DNA from: Pseudomonadota bacterium
GTDB taxonomy: Bacteria > Pseudomonadota > Gammaproteobacteria > Steroidobacterales > Woeseiaceae
Length of the DNA: 7,193 bases
Assembly: GCA_022567775.1 (NCBI GenBank)
Contig: JADFGH010000110.1
Coordinates: forward strand, 1-7,193
Direction of reading: 5' to 3'
Shown: positions 1 to 6,142 of the stretch, piece after piece
Position numbering within the stretch: the first letter of the stretch is position 1
Layout of the letters: each line of letters begins with the position of its first letter
The notes under the pieces: generated by a model
What the model was told of the DNA's origin: nothing
Databases searched by the model: none
What the model saw: the letters and a program-made list of their open reading frames with translations, nothing else
Position numbers and translations under genes: made by a program

Positions 1-115
1 CCTGCTCTGGAAGGTCTCGTAGCTGTCCCACTCGCGCATGAAACGCGACCCTCTGTTGGCTGGATAGCCGCGAGGTGAGTTGCTCAATCAGGGCTTCCTC
101 GAGAATGACTTCCAT
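1..115 (-). CDS. Partial unrecognised reading frame (N-terminus only)
   Basis: Reading the minus strand from an ATG at 115 gives 38 open codons that run off the left edge, beginning MEVILEEALIEQLTSRLSSQ and continuing with a charged, helix-prone stretch. I do not recognise the family. The frame is also open upstream of the ATG through the tandem repeat at 141-170, so the start is not fixed. There is no good ribosome binding site: the nearest purine run (GGAGA) is about 17 bases upstream. It lies downstream of the glycosyltransferase on the same strand, separated from that gene's stop by about 50 bp, so it could be the next operon gene. GC is about 52 percent, unlike the 72 percent block just before it. 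It could equally be a chance open frame, because only 115 bp are visible. Confidence 0.3.
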   Translation of the reverse strand, partial: MEVILEEALIEQLTSRLSSQQRVAFHARVGQLRDLPEQ

Positions 116-140
116 CGATACTCGCTTGAAAACGTCTCCA

Positions 141-170
141 TGACTCGTACTTATTTGACTCGTACTTATA
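141..170. repeat. 15-bp tandem direct repeat, two copies
   Basis: TGACTCGTACTTATT (141-155) is followed immediately by TGACTCGTACTTATA (156-170), 14 of 15 bases identical. The glycosyltransferase stop codon (TAA on the minus strand, 168-166) lies in the second copy, and the same TAA motif recurs in the first copy. The repeat sits exactly between a 72 percent GC block (171-300) and 52 percent GC DNA. It could be a slipped-strand duplication or the scar of a recombination or insertion event. Confidence 0.75.
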
Positions 171-873
171 CGCCCGGCACGTCCGCGGTGGTGAGCAGCT
201 GGTCCGCCGCCGTCGTTTCGGCTTCGGCCTGGACCGGCTCGGACGGTGCCTCACCGCGGAACTCCGGCGGCACGTCCAGGTACACGTCCTCGGCGTACAT
301 CCAGTAGTCCTCCGACCAGCCACCAATGGCATCGAAGTGTTCCCGGCTCACGAGCAGGCAGGAACCCGTAATCCAGTCGCAGTAGGTCAGTGCGTCGTAG
401 TCGGCGTGCGGGTCCATGAAACGGGAGGGGCGCAAAATTCGCAATAGTGCCTTCAGTATTTTGCTCTGGTTGAGAAGGCCTGGAAAATCGTCAAAGACCT
501 TTTGCGGACGACCGGATAGATCGAGCTGTTGCGGCGAGATAAGAGCGACATCGGGATGAGCGGCCTTCTCCCGCATCAGGGAACCGATGTCATCGCAACT
601 TGCGATGACATCGGGATTCATGAACAGTAAAGCCTCGCCACTGGCTCGCGAGGCGCCGAGATTGCAGCCAAAGCCGAAACCACTGTTGTGCGCATGCGCG
701 ACGAATGTCACCCAGGGAAAACTCGCCTCAAACTCGTGCAACGGTTCCGCCTGCGATTCATTGTCGACGACGATAATTTCCCAGTCTGCCGGGAAATCCG
801 CATGCAGCGCGTCCAGGGCTGTTTGCAGATGCCCCCAGGACCGGTAGTTGACGACAATGATGGAAAGCTTCAC
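166..873 (-). CDS. Family 2 glycosyltransferase, C-terminally truncated with foreign-looking tail
   Basis: This is a predicted nucleotide-sugar glycosyltransferase of the GT-A fold, in the rhamnosyltransferase-like GT2 group that builds cell-surface polysaccharide. The 235-residue product starts with the classic first strand (KLSIIVVNYRSW), then EIIVVDNES (32-40), NSGFGFGCNLG (63-73), MNPDV (85-89), the acceptor-region WITGSCLLVSRE (167-178), and GGW...MYAED with the probable catalytic acidic pair at 195-196. Relatives usually continue with DLCxR and 60-100 more residues. Here homology stops near residue 197 and is replaced by a Pro/Glu/Ala/Thr-rich tail (about 198-235). The DNA for that tail is about 72 percent GC against 56 percent in the adjacent part of the gene. 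I chose the GTG at 873 because it gives the canonical N-terminus and overlaps the permease stop (GTGA), which suggests translational coupling. The open frame extends upstream to 1203, but that part only shadows the permease. The enzyme is probably impaired. Confidence 0.85.
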   Translation of the reverse strand: MKLSIIVVNYRSWGHLQTALDALHADFPADWEIIVVDNESQAEPLHEFEASFPWVTFVAHAHNSGFGFGCNLGASRASGEALLFMNPDVIASCDDIGSLMREKAAHPDVALISPQQLDLSGRPQKVFDDFPGLLNQSKILKALLRILRPSRFMDPHADYDALTYCDWITGSCLLVSREHFDAIGGWSEDYWMYAEDVYLDVPPEFRGEAPSEPVQAEAETTAADQLLTTADVPGV

Positions 874-2192
874 GTGCCCTGGTAGCTGCGGCTTTTGCCT
901 AGCGACAGGAAGTAGAAAATCACTCCCGCTGCAATAATGCCGAGTCCGAAAAGACCTTCGACAGGCCGGTTCATCAAGACGAAGTAGAGTGTCCAGCCCG
1001 TCAACGCAAGATAAACCAGCGGCGGCAGGGGATACATGAATGTTCTGTATGGCCGTGGCAGGTCCGGTTGACGGTAGCGCAGCACGAATACGCCGAGAAC
1101 CGTTGCGAAGCTGTTCAGGGCGAGCGTGAAACCGGCGAATACGAGGATGGATTCGAAGCTTGAACTGAGAATAAAAAGAATGGCCAGCGAAGACTGGACA
1201 CAAATTGCGGTAGAAGGGATGCCGTTGCTGTTCTTGCGGGCAAGCAAACGCAGCGCCGGAAAGTCCTCACCGATAACCTGCAGAACCCTGGGTCCGGCCA
1301 GCGTCATCGCGCTTACCGTGGAAACAAGGAGCAAGGCAAGGACAAAGCCTGTAAAGCGACCGCCCAGGTCGCCAAAGGCCGCGCCCGCGGCGATAAATCC
1401 AATCTCGAGCTGGCCGGCCATGGCGTCCATCGGCGCGACGTACAGGAATATGAAATTGAGGGCGACGTAGAGCAGCATCACGACCAGTGTGCCGGTCAGC
1501 AAAATTACGGGAAGCGTTCGTTGCGGGTTTTCCAACTCGCTGCTGAGATAGGTAGCCGCGTTCCAGCCCGTGTATGCGTAGCTTACATAGATCAGTGAGA
1601 CTGCAAAGGCGGCGCTGGTCAGGGACGCGCCATCACCGCTTGTTGGCAGGAAAGTGACTGGTTGTGGTGTCTCAACAAGGATATAGGCAAGCAGGCAGAA
1701 TCCCGTGATGACGGCGACTTTGAAAATCGTAAATATGACCTGAAGTCCGCCACTGTTACGGCGATTAGTGCTGTGAACGATCGTCAGCGCGATGACAAGG
1801 CCGCAAGCGAGCGTTTTCTCCAGCCATGCGGATGTTTCGCCGCTCATTACAGAGGTCGCATAGGCAGCGAACGTCATCGCGGCCAGTGCAGTGGGACCGG
1901 CAAAGCCAATCGTCGCCGACACCCACCCCGACACGAAGCCGGCAACCGGGTGATAGATCCGGGCGAGGAAATTGTACTCGCCACCCGAGCGGGGCATCGC
2001 GGCGCCGAGTTCCGCATAGGTCATTGCCCCGCATAATGCAGCAACGCCGCCGACCGCCCACAGCATCAGCAGGACGAAACCGGAGCGTAAATCGAGGAGC
2101 TGGAAGCCAAGGCTCGTGAATACGCCAGTGCCCACCATGTTGGCAATAACCACCGCAGTGACCGTCGTATGTTTGAATTTTTCCGCGGCCAT
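870..2192 (-). CDS. APC-superfamily amino acid permease
   Basis: This is an inner-membrane amino acid transporter of the amino acid-polyamine-organocation superfamily, acting as a proton symporter or exchanger; the substrate cannot be read from sequence. The 440-residue protein has about twelve hydrophobic segments (roughly 10-32, 38-64, 83-112, 125-140, 150-172, 192-212, 226-251, 278-299, 326-345, 347-371, 386-406, 411-430), the expected 12-TM layout and length. The unwound TM1 glycine motif GTGVF lies at 21-25, and the conserved YAELGAAMPRSGGEY stretch follows TM2 at 59-73. The TM6-to-TM7 region has YAYTGWN (205-211) and SELENPQRTLP (218-228), typical of the LAT/APC branch. The ATG start is 17 bp after the omega-amidase stop, with a weak GGGA about 12 bases upstream. 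The stop overlaps the glycosyltransferase GTG by 4 bp. Operon position suggests it feeds amino acids to the neighbouring catabolic enzymes. Confidence 0.93.
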   Translation of the reverse strand: MAAEKFKHTTVTAVVIANMVGTGVFTSLGFQLLDLRSGFVLLMLWAVGGVAALCGAMTYAELGAAMPRSGGEYNFLARIYHPVAGFVSGWVSATIGFAGPTALAAMTFAAYATSVMSGETSAWLEKTLACGLVIALTIVHSTNRRNSGGLQVIFTIFKVAVITGFCLLAYILVETPQPVTFLPTSGDGASLTSAAFAVSLIYVSYAYTGWNAATYLSSELENPQRTLPVILLTGTLVVMLLYVALNFIFLYVAPMDAMAGQLEIGFIAAGAAFGDLGGRFTGFVLALLLVSTVSAMTLAGPRVLQVIGEDFPALRLLARKNSNGIPSTAICVQSSLAILFILSSSFESILVFAGFTLALNSFATVLGVFVLRYRQPDLPRPYRTFMYPLPPLVYLALTGWTLYFVLMNRPVEGLFGLGIIAAGVIFYFLSLGKSRSYQGT

Positions 2193-2209
2193 GTCAGTTA
2201 TGGTCCCGC

Positions 2210-2983
2210 TCAGGTGATCGCGAAACTATCCGCGTCCTCGTGAAACGCGAATCGATCGCGAAACGCCGTCAGCTTCTCGAGATCAAGTTCTGCGGATGCC
2301 GTTCCTGCGTGATCGCCGAGGTTCGCAAGATCTTCACCAAGGAAGTCGATGATTGAACTGCCACCGCTATAGGAGATATTGTTGCCGTCGGTTCCCGTAC
2401 GGTTAACGCCGGCGACATAGCTCAGGTTTTCGATCGCCCGTGCGCGCAACAGCGTCGCCCAGGCATGGTGGCGGCGGTCTGGCCAGTTCGCCACATACAG
2501 AAGCAAGTCATAAAGTCCGCAATTACGGCTCCAAACCGGAAATCTCAGGTCGTAGCACACCATCGGGCAAATGCGAAAGCCTTGGAGATCGAAAGTGAGC
2601 AATTCAGTGCCCGCTGCATAATGGCTGTGCTCGTCTGCCAGTCTGAACAGGTGCCGCTTGTCGTAGCATTGCAAGTCACCGGCCGGGGACGCACAGATGA
2701 AGCGGTTAAAGTATTGCTGATTGTCGGCAATAATCAGGCTGCCGCAGACCGCTGCATTGCTGCTTGCGGCCATGTCACGCATCCAGGTGACAGAATCGCC
2801 ATCCATCGTCTCGGCCAGTTCAGCTGCATCCATGCTGAATCCGGTTGTGAACATCTCGGGAAGCACGATCAGGTCGGTAGGTTTCTGCAGATCTTCAATT
2901 ATCGTCGTGAAATGTTGACGATTCCCGGCAGCGTCTTGCCAGAGGAGGTCGGCCTGAACGATCGTGACGTTTAGAGTTGACAT
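2210..2983 (-). CDS. yafV: Omega-amidase (YafV/NIT2-type, nitrilase superfamily)
   Basis: This is a cytoplasmic carbon-nitrogen hydrolase that most likely hydrolyses 2-oxoglutaramate to 2-oxoglutarate and ammonia, the omega-amidase step that makes glutamine transamination irreversible. The 257 residues match the usual length of the YafV group. The nitrilase catalytic triad is complete: Glu43 in LPEMF, Lys109 in YDKRHLF, and Cys143 in VCYDLRFP. ANWPDRRHHAW (165-175) followed by LLRARAIENLSYVAGVNR (178-195) is characteristic of YafV-like enzymes. Its ATG lies inside the end of the aminotransferase gene (13-bp overlap), so the two are almost certainly cotranscribed and probably translationally coupled. 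The only candidate ribosome binding sites are AGG very near the start and AAGAGG about 13 bases away, both inside the upstream gene. The related Bacillus methionine-salvage enzyme is called MtnU. Exact substrate preference is inferred from family and context. Confidence 0.93.
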   Translation of the reverse strand: MSTLNVTIVQADLLWQDAAGNRQHFTTIIEDLQKPTDLIVLPEMFTTGFSMDAAELAETMDGDSVTWMRDMAASSNAAVCGSLIIADNQQYFNRFICASPAGDLQCYDKRHLFRLADEHSHYAAGTELLTFDLQGFRICPMVCYDLRFPVWSRNCGLYDLLLYVANWPDRRHHAWATLLRARAIENLSYVAGVNRTGTDGNNISYSGGSSIIDFLGEDLANLGDHAGTASAELDLEKLTAFRDRFAFHEDADSFAIT

Positions 2984-4122
2984 AGCCTGGATGCAGCCTC
3001 TTCGAGAATCTGGTCGTCTTTGGCAAAACAGAATCGCAATTTGCGCCCGGGCGGAGGTTTTTCGCAGAATACGGAAATCGGGATCGATGCGACACCGATC
3101 TCTCTTGTGAGTCGTCTTGCATACGCGACGTCGTCTTCATCGGTAATGTTGGAATAGTCGAGTAACTGGAAGAAAGTACCTTTCGCCGGCTGATAGTCGA
3201 ACCGGGAATCTCGCACCAGTTCGCAGAATCGGTCTCGTTTCTGCTCGTAGAAAACCGGCAACTCCACATAGTGATGCGGCGTGTCCTGCATATAGTCTGC
3301 AATCGCGAGCTGAATCGGGGTGATCACGGCGTAACAGGTCCATTGGTGAATCTTCCGAAATTCTGCGGTCAGCACCGGCGGCGCAACGCAGTAGCCGACT
3401 TTCCAGCCAGTCGCATGGTAGGTCTTGCCGAACGAGGAAATAATGAACGAACGTTCCCAAAGCTCGTCATTGCGCAGAAGACTTTGGTGGTCGGCCTTGT
3501 CGAAAATGATGTGTTCGTAGACTTCATCCGAGATCAGGTATATCGATGTATCCCTGACGATGTCAGCAAGTCTCTCAATATCCGCAGGGGATAAAATCGC
3601 ACCGGTTGGATTGTGCGGGAAGTTCAAAATGATCAATCGTGTTTTCGGACCGATCGCATCTTCAAGCCGGTTCCAGTCGATTTGAAAGTCCGCATCTTCA
3701 TCGGGAAAAACCAGTGGCAAGTGAGTCGTTGTGCCACCAGCCAGGGTGACTGCGGGTTCATAGGAATCGTATGCGGGATCGAAGACAATGACTTCATCGC
3801 CCGCTCGTACGACCGCATGTATCGCACTGAATAACCCCTCCGTAGCGCCATCGCTGACGGTGACTTCCAGCTCGGCATCGATGGTGCGGCCATAGAGTTG
3901 CTCAACTTTTGCAGCGATTGCGTGACGCAGTGATGGCACCCCGGGCATCGGCGCATACTGATTTGCGCCGCTATTCAAATAATGCGTAATTCTGTCCAGC
4001 AAATCCTGACTCGGATTAAAACTAGGGAATCCCTGGGACAGGTTGATTGCGTCGCACTCTTCCGAGAGCGCACTCATTACGGCGAAAATTGTTGTGCCGG
4101 TACCCGGCAGTTTGCTGTCCAT
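2971..4122 (-). CDS. ybdL: PLP-dependent methionine/glutamine aminotransferase (YbdL-type)
   Basis: This is a fold-type I, class I/II aminotransferase that probably transfers the amino group between methionine or glutamine (and perhaps aromatic amino acids) and a 2-oxo acid in the cytoplasm. From memory the 383-residue sequence follows E. coli YbdL almost end to end: GTTIF near the start, INLSQGFPSF (26-35), GANQYAPMPGVPSLR (52-66), NFPHNPTG (167-174), SDEVYEH (198-204), SSFGKTYHATGWKVGYCVAP (229-248) with the pyridoxal-phosphate lysine at Lys233, and KLRFCFAK (361-368) with the substrate-carboxylate arginine at Arg363. Asp199 should contact the pyridine nitrogen. The start is 22 bp after the ALDH stop, with only a weak GAGA upstream. 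The 3' end overlaps the omega-amidase gene by 13 bp, the pairing seen for glutamine transaminase/omega-amidase modules and for mtnE-mtnU in Bacillus. Confidence 0.94.
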   Translation of the reverse strand: MDSKLPGTGTTIFAVMSALSEECDAINLSQGFPSFNPSQDLLDRITHYLNSGANQYAPMPGVPSLRHAIAAKVEQLYGRTIDAELEVTVSDGATEGLFSAIHAVVRAGDEVIVFDPAYDSYEPAVTLAGGTTTHLPLVFPDEDADFQIDWNRLEDAIGPKTRLIILNFPHNPTGAILSPADIERLADIVRDTSIYLISDEVYEHIIFDKADHQSLLRNDELWERSFIISSFGKTYHATGWKVGYCVAPPVLTAEFRKIHQWTCYAVITPIQLAIADYMQDTPHHYVELPVFYEQKRDRFCELVRDSRFDYQPAKGTFFQLLDYSNITDEDDVAYARRLTREIGVASIPISVFCEKPPPGRKLRFCFAKDDQILEEAASRLCQL

Positions 4123-4144
4123 TATTTTCTCGGCACGCCGGTCA

Positions 4145-5728
4145 TCAGGTTAACGGCGGAATTTCCCAGCCGTCCGGAAGCGGACCCTGGTCCATGATGA
4201 TCTCGCGGTGGTGGCTCCAGGTGAACGTAATAGCCTCCGCCGTGGCGATGCCAGCACCGCGTGGATCCCCGCTGGGACCAAACCAGTGATTCTGCGGTGC
4301 GCCGGTCGTCCGGCCGCGTATGCCGCAATACGTGGTGCCATTCACTGTCGCGCCAAGCACGGCGTTCTGGAAGGCGACATCTTTGCTGATTACCGCAGCA
4401 GTCAGGTGGTGCGACATGCGCTCAAGAATTTCGAGTACCTTCGGCAGCTCATCGTCACCCCAGCTTACGATGACCTGGAAGGGCCCGAACAGCTCGGTCG
4501 TGACCAGTTCAAAATGCTCCCCGGTGACGGCGTCAATCGGAACCTTGATGGCGGTTGCCTGCAGGGCACCGTAACAATCGGGTATCGAATGACCGCTAAG
4601 CGGATTGCCGCCAAACAGCAGTTCCGCACCGGGAATCGCCAACATCGCGTCAATATGCGCTGTCATCTCGCTGTTGGTCCACGTCAGGACCGGGCCAAGC
4701 GATAAATCCTCCAGGGTCCGGCGCGCCGCAAGCTTTTTCAGTTTTGGCAGCAACGCCTCGGTCCAGTTGTCATGTGACAGGATAATGCTTTGCGCGGAGC
4801 ACTTTTGGCCCGCGGCATTGTATGCGTCTTCGTCACATTGCCAGGCGACGTAGTCCAGCCATTCGGGGTCATAGTCCGGTCCGATCACTTTCCAGTCGAA
4901 ACCCGCGTCCTCGATTCTGACTGCACCATTCATTACCTTGGAAAGGTGTTCTGCAACACCGCTCGACCCTGTGAATTGCAGCAGGCGAATGTCATCTTTA
5001 GCAGATTCGATAAGTTCACCCATTACCGAGCCGCGGCAGTGAATCATGTCGAGGTCGGTGGTTGGCAGCCCGGCATGGAGCAGCAGGCGAACGAACTGCT
5101 CGAACACAACGCTGACTTTGGTTTCCGGCTTGACCAGCGGGCGGTTGCCCATCGCGAGTGCGCCGACCAGTTGCAGCGCGGGAATTTCAAGCGGAAAATT
5201 GAACGGCGCGATGATTACCACGGCACCATACGGCCAGCGGTAGCCGCGCGACTCCTGTCCGTCATGATTGCCAGGGTTCGAAAATCCGCGCGCGAGGAAC
5301 CGCACTCCGTCGCCAGCCATGTTTTCCAGGAACACGCGTGTCACCAGGACTTCCCCGAAGGCCTGGTTCCAGCTCTTCGGCATGACACGGATGATCAATT
5401 TCGTGAAATAGTCGCTGACTTCCTTCTCGGCGAGCATGGAGGCGGCCTTCGCGCAGACCTGACCCAGCGTCACGTACCTGTGCGGATTCTTGAGTGGATT
5501 GTGCATGCCGGATTTCGGGCAGCGCTTAAGCCCCGCGATATAGGGTGCGTGGTCCCGGGTATCAGGGACTTTCAGAAAGACCTCGCCATTCATCGGGTCG
5601 ATAATGTCGGCATAACCGGAGTCACTGTCCTCCCAGCTTCCGGAAACGAGATTTTGCAGGGTTCCGGGATTCTCTCCTGTCATGCCGTCAAACGGATCGA
5701 CAGTCGCGAAGGCGGGCACTCGGGACAT
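4145..5728 (-). CDS. Delta-1-pyrroline-5-carboxylate dehydrogenase, ALDH12 (plant-like) family
   Basis: This is an NAD-dependent aldehyde dehydrogenase that probably oxidises glutamate-5-semialdehyde (from P5C, hence from proline or ornithine) to glutamate. The 527-residue protein resembles plant mitochondrial P5CDH (ALDH12A1) rather than PutA: FLARGFSNPGNHDGQ (144-158), GYRWPYG (162-168), PFNFPLEIP (175-183, Asn177 at the oxyanion position), FTGSS (252-256), RIEDAGFDWK (271-280), which replaces the usual ELGGK-type motif and carries the likely general base, GQKCSAQS (307-314) with nucleophile Cys310, ELFGPF (412-417), and the near C-terminal RGRTTGAPQNHWFGPSGDPRG (471-491). No proline dehydrogenase domain is attached and none is visible nearby. 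The ATG at 5728 has the best ribosome binding site in the window (AAGGAG, 6 bases away). It is the first gene of the five-gene operon. P5C specificity is inferred from family resemblance. Confidence 0.9.
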   Translation of the reverse strand: MSRVPAFATVDPFDGMTGENPGTLQNLVSGSWEDSDSGYADIIDPMNGEVFLKVPDTRDHAPYIAGLKRCPKSGMHNPLKNPHRYVTLGQVCAKAASMLAEKEVSDYFTKLIIRVMPKSWNQAFGEVLVTRVFLENMAGDGVRFLARGFSNPGNHDGQESRGYRWPYGAVVIIAPFNFPLEIPALQLVGALAMGNRPLVKPETKVSVVFEQFVRLLLHAGLPTTDLDMIHCRGSVMGELIESAKDDIRLLQFTGSSGVAEHLSKVMNGAVRIEDAGFDWKVIGPDYDPEWLDYVAWQCDEDAYNAAGQKCSAQSIILSHDNWTEALLPKLKKLAARRTLEDLSLGPVLTWTNSEMTAHIDAMLAIPGAELLFGGNPLSGHSIPDCYGALQATAIKVPIDAVTGEHFELVTTELFGPFQVIVSWGDDELPKVLEILERMSHHLTAAVISKDVAFQNAVLGATVNGTTYCGIRGRTTGAPQNHWFGPSGDPRGAGIATAEAITFTWSHHREIIMDQGPLPDGWEIPPLT

Positions 5729-5734
5729 CGTATT

Positions 5735-5740
5735 CTCCTT
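5735..5740 (-). promoter_or_regulatory. Ribosome binding site of the ALDH12 gene
   Basis: On the minus strand AAGGAG lies 6 bases before the ATG at 5728, a near-ideal Shine-Dalgarno sequence and spacing. It fixes the start of the first operon gene. The downstream genes have much weaker sites, which fits translational coupling by overlap. Confidence 0.85.
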
Positions 5741-5805
5741 GATTATTGTTGACCTGCTGCCGGCCGGGGAAGGTCGCGCGGGCAGACCGAGAGAATAGCA
5801 ATCTT

Positions 5806-5827
5806 TGGCCCGGATTATTCATGAGTG
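5806..5827 (+). repeat. Left terminal inverted repeat of the 294-bp element
   Basis: This is a 22-bp arm whose reverse complement matches 6078-6099 at 19 of 22 positions. The AT-rich core ATTATTCAT lies between CCCGG and GAGTG. Read on the minus strand, it contains AATAAT, which can serve as a -10 box pointing toward the ALDH operon. Confidence 0.75.
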
Positions 5828-5843
5828 ACGGCACCCATCACAA
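5814..5843 (-). promoter_or_regulatory. Candidate sigma-70 promoter for the five-gene operon
   Basis: On the minus strand TTGTGA (5843-5838) and AATAAT (5819-5814) are separated by 18 bp, giving 4/6 and 5/6 matches to the -35 and -10 consensus. Transcription would start near 5807 and leave a leader of about 78 nt before the ATG at 5728. The -10 lies in the left inverted repeat and the -35 inside the element, so the element would drive the operon outward. I saw no better pair in 5729-5806: an AATAAT at 5744-5749 is too close to the ribosome binding site. This is a pattern match only. Confidence 0.4.
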
Positions 5844-6077
5844 TGAAAGGCACATGAATCAGGCGACATAGTATCTGTCGACTTTTGTCGAAGCGTTACA
5901 GTTTGCGCCTGCCGGGTTGTCGCTTCCCATGCCGGTTCATCCCGCCCGATCGTGCTCAACCCGTAGCTGGGCTCGGCTCTGGCATCCTGCTTCGCTCTAC
6001 CTCCTGCATCCCTGCAGTCGTATGAATCTCGCACGATCGGACGTGCTGCACGCGGCACAGAAACCGCCATTCCCGGC

Positions 6078-6099
6078 CACTCATAAATAGTCCGGGCTA
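6078..6099 (+). repeat. Right terminal inverted repeat of the 294-bp element
   Basis: This is the 22-bp arm complementary to 5806-5827 at 19 of 22 positions. It ends 43 bp before the -35 box of the ffs promoter, so the element inserted or persists just upstream of an essential RNA promoter without disrupting its core. Confidence 0.75.
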
Positions 6100-6142
6100 G
6101 CCGCCTGACCCACATCAAATTTTGCCTGACCGGGCCAGTGTA

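Larger units (their letters stand above)
5806..6099. mobile_element. 294-bp inverted-repeat-bounded element (MITE or IS remnant)
   Basis: The block begins with TGGCCCGGATTATTCATGAG at 5806 and ends with the near-perfect inverse, CTCATAAATAGTCCGGGCTA at 6080-6099. Over 22 bp, 19 positions are complementary. Between them lies 250 bp without a credible gene but with nested inverted repeats: 10-bp arms at 5946-5955 and 6031-6040 (CCGATCGTGC / GCACGATCGG), TCGAC-TTTT-GTCGA at 5878-5891, CGACA/TGTCG at 5864-5880, and the palindrome CGTGCTGCACG at 6042-6052. This is the layout of a non-autonomous miniature element. I see no convincing target-site duplication: the flanks are CTT (5803-5805) and GCC (6100-6102). 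The insertion may be old, or the true ends may differ by a few bases. It occupies the divergent promoter region between the catabolic operon and ffs. The parent transposase family cannot be named from the window. Confidence 0.65.

Noticed and set aside
80..307. Plus-strand 75-codon open frame over the glycosyltransferase 3' end
   Set aside because: It is Ser/Thr/Ala-rich low-complexity translation of the GC-rich block in the wrong frame, with no start signal. I considered it as a separate gene and dropped it.
166..332. Frameshift as the cause of the glycosyltransferase truncation
   Set aside because: The other two minus-strand frames give Arg/Pro-rich sequence or an early stop, with no trace of the expected family C-terminus.
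874..1203. 110-residue N-terminal extension of the glycosyltransferase frame
   Set aside because: It lies wholly within the permease gene in another frame, and the canonical GT2 N-terminus begins at the GTG at 873.
5744..5749. AATAAT on the minus strand as the ALDH operon -10 box
   Set aside because: Transcription would start within the Shine-Dalgarno sequence, and no reasonable -35 lies at the right distance.
4790..5752. Long plus-strand open frame of 320 codons opposite the ALDH gene
   Set aside because: It is the antisense shadow of a clearly conserved ALDH12 gene, and its translation shows no recognisable domain.
5760..5767. CCGGCCGG palindrome in the operon leader as a terminator or attenuator
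   Set aside because: It has no loop, no T run and no leader peptide around it.
5819..6118. Minus-strand 99-codon open frame in the non-coding element
   Set aside because: It starts and ends across the inverted repeats, contains the nested palindromes, has no ribosome binding site and resembles no protein I know.
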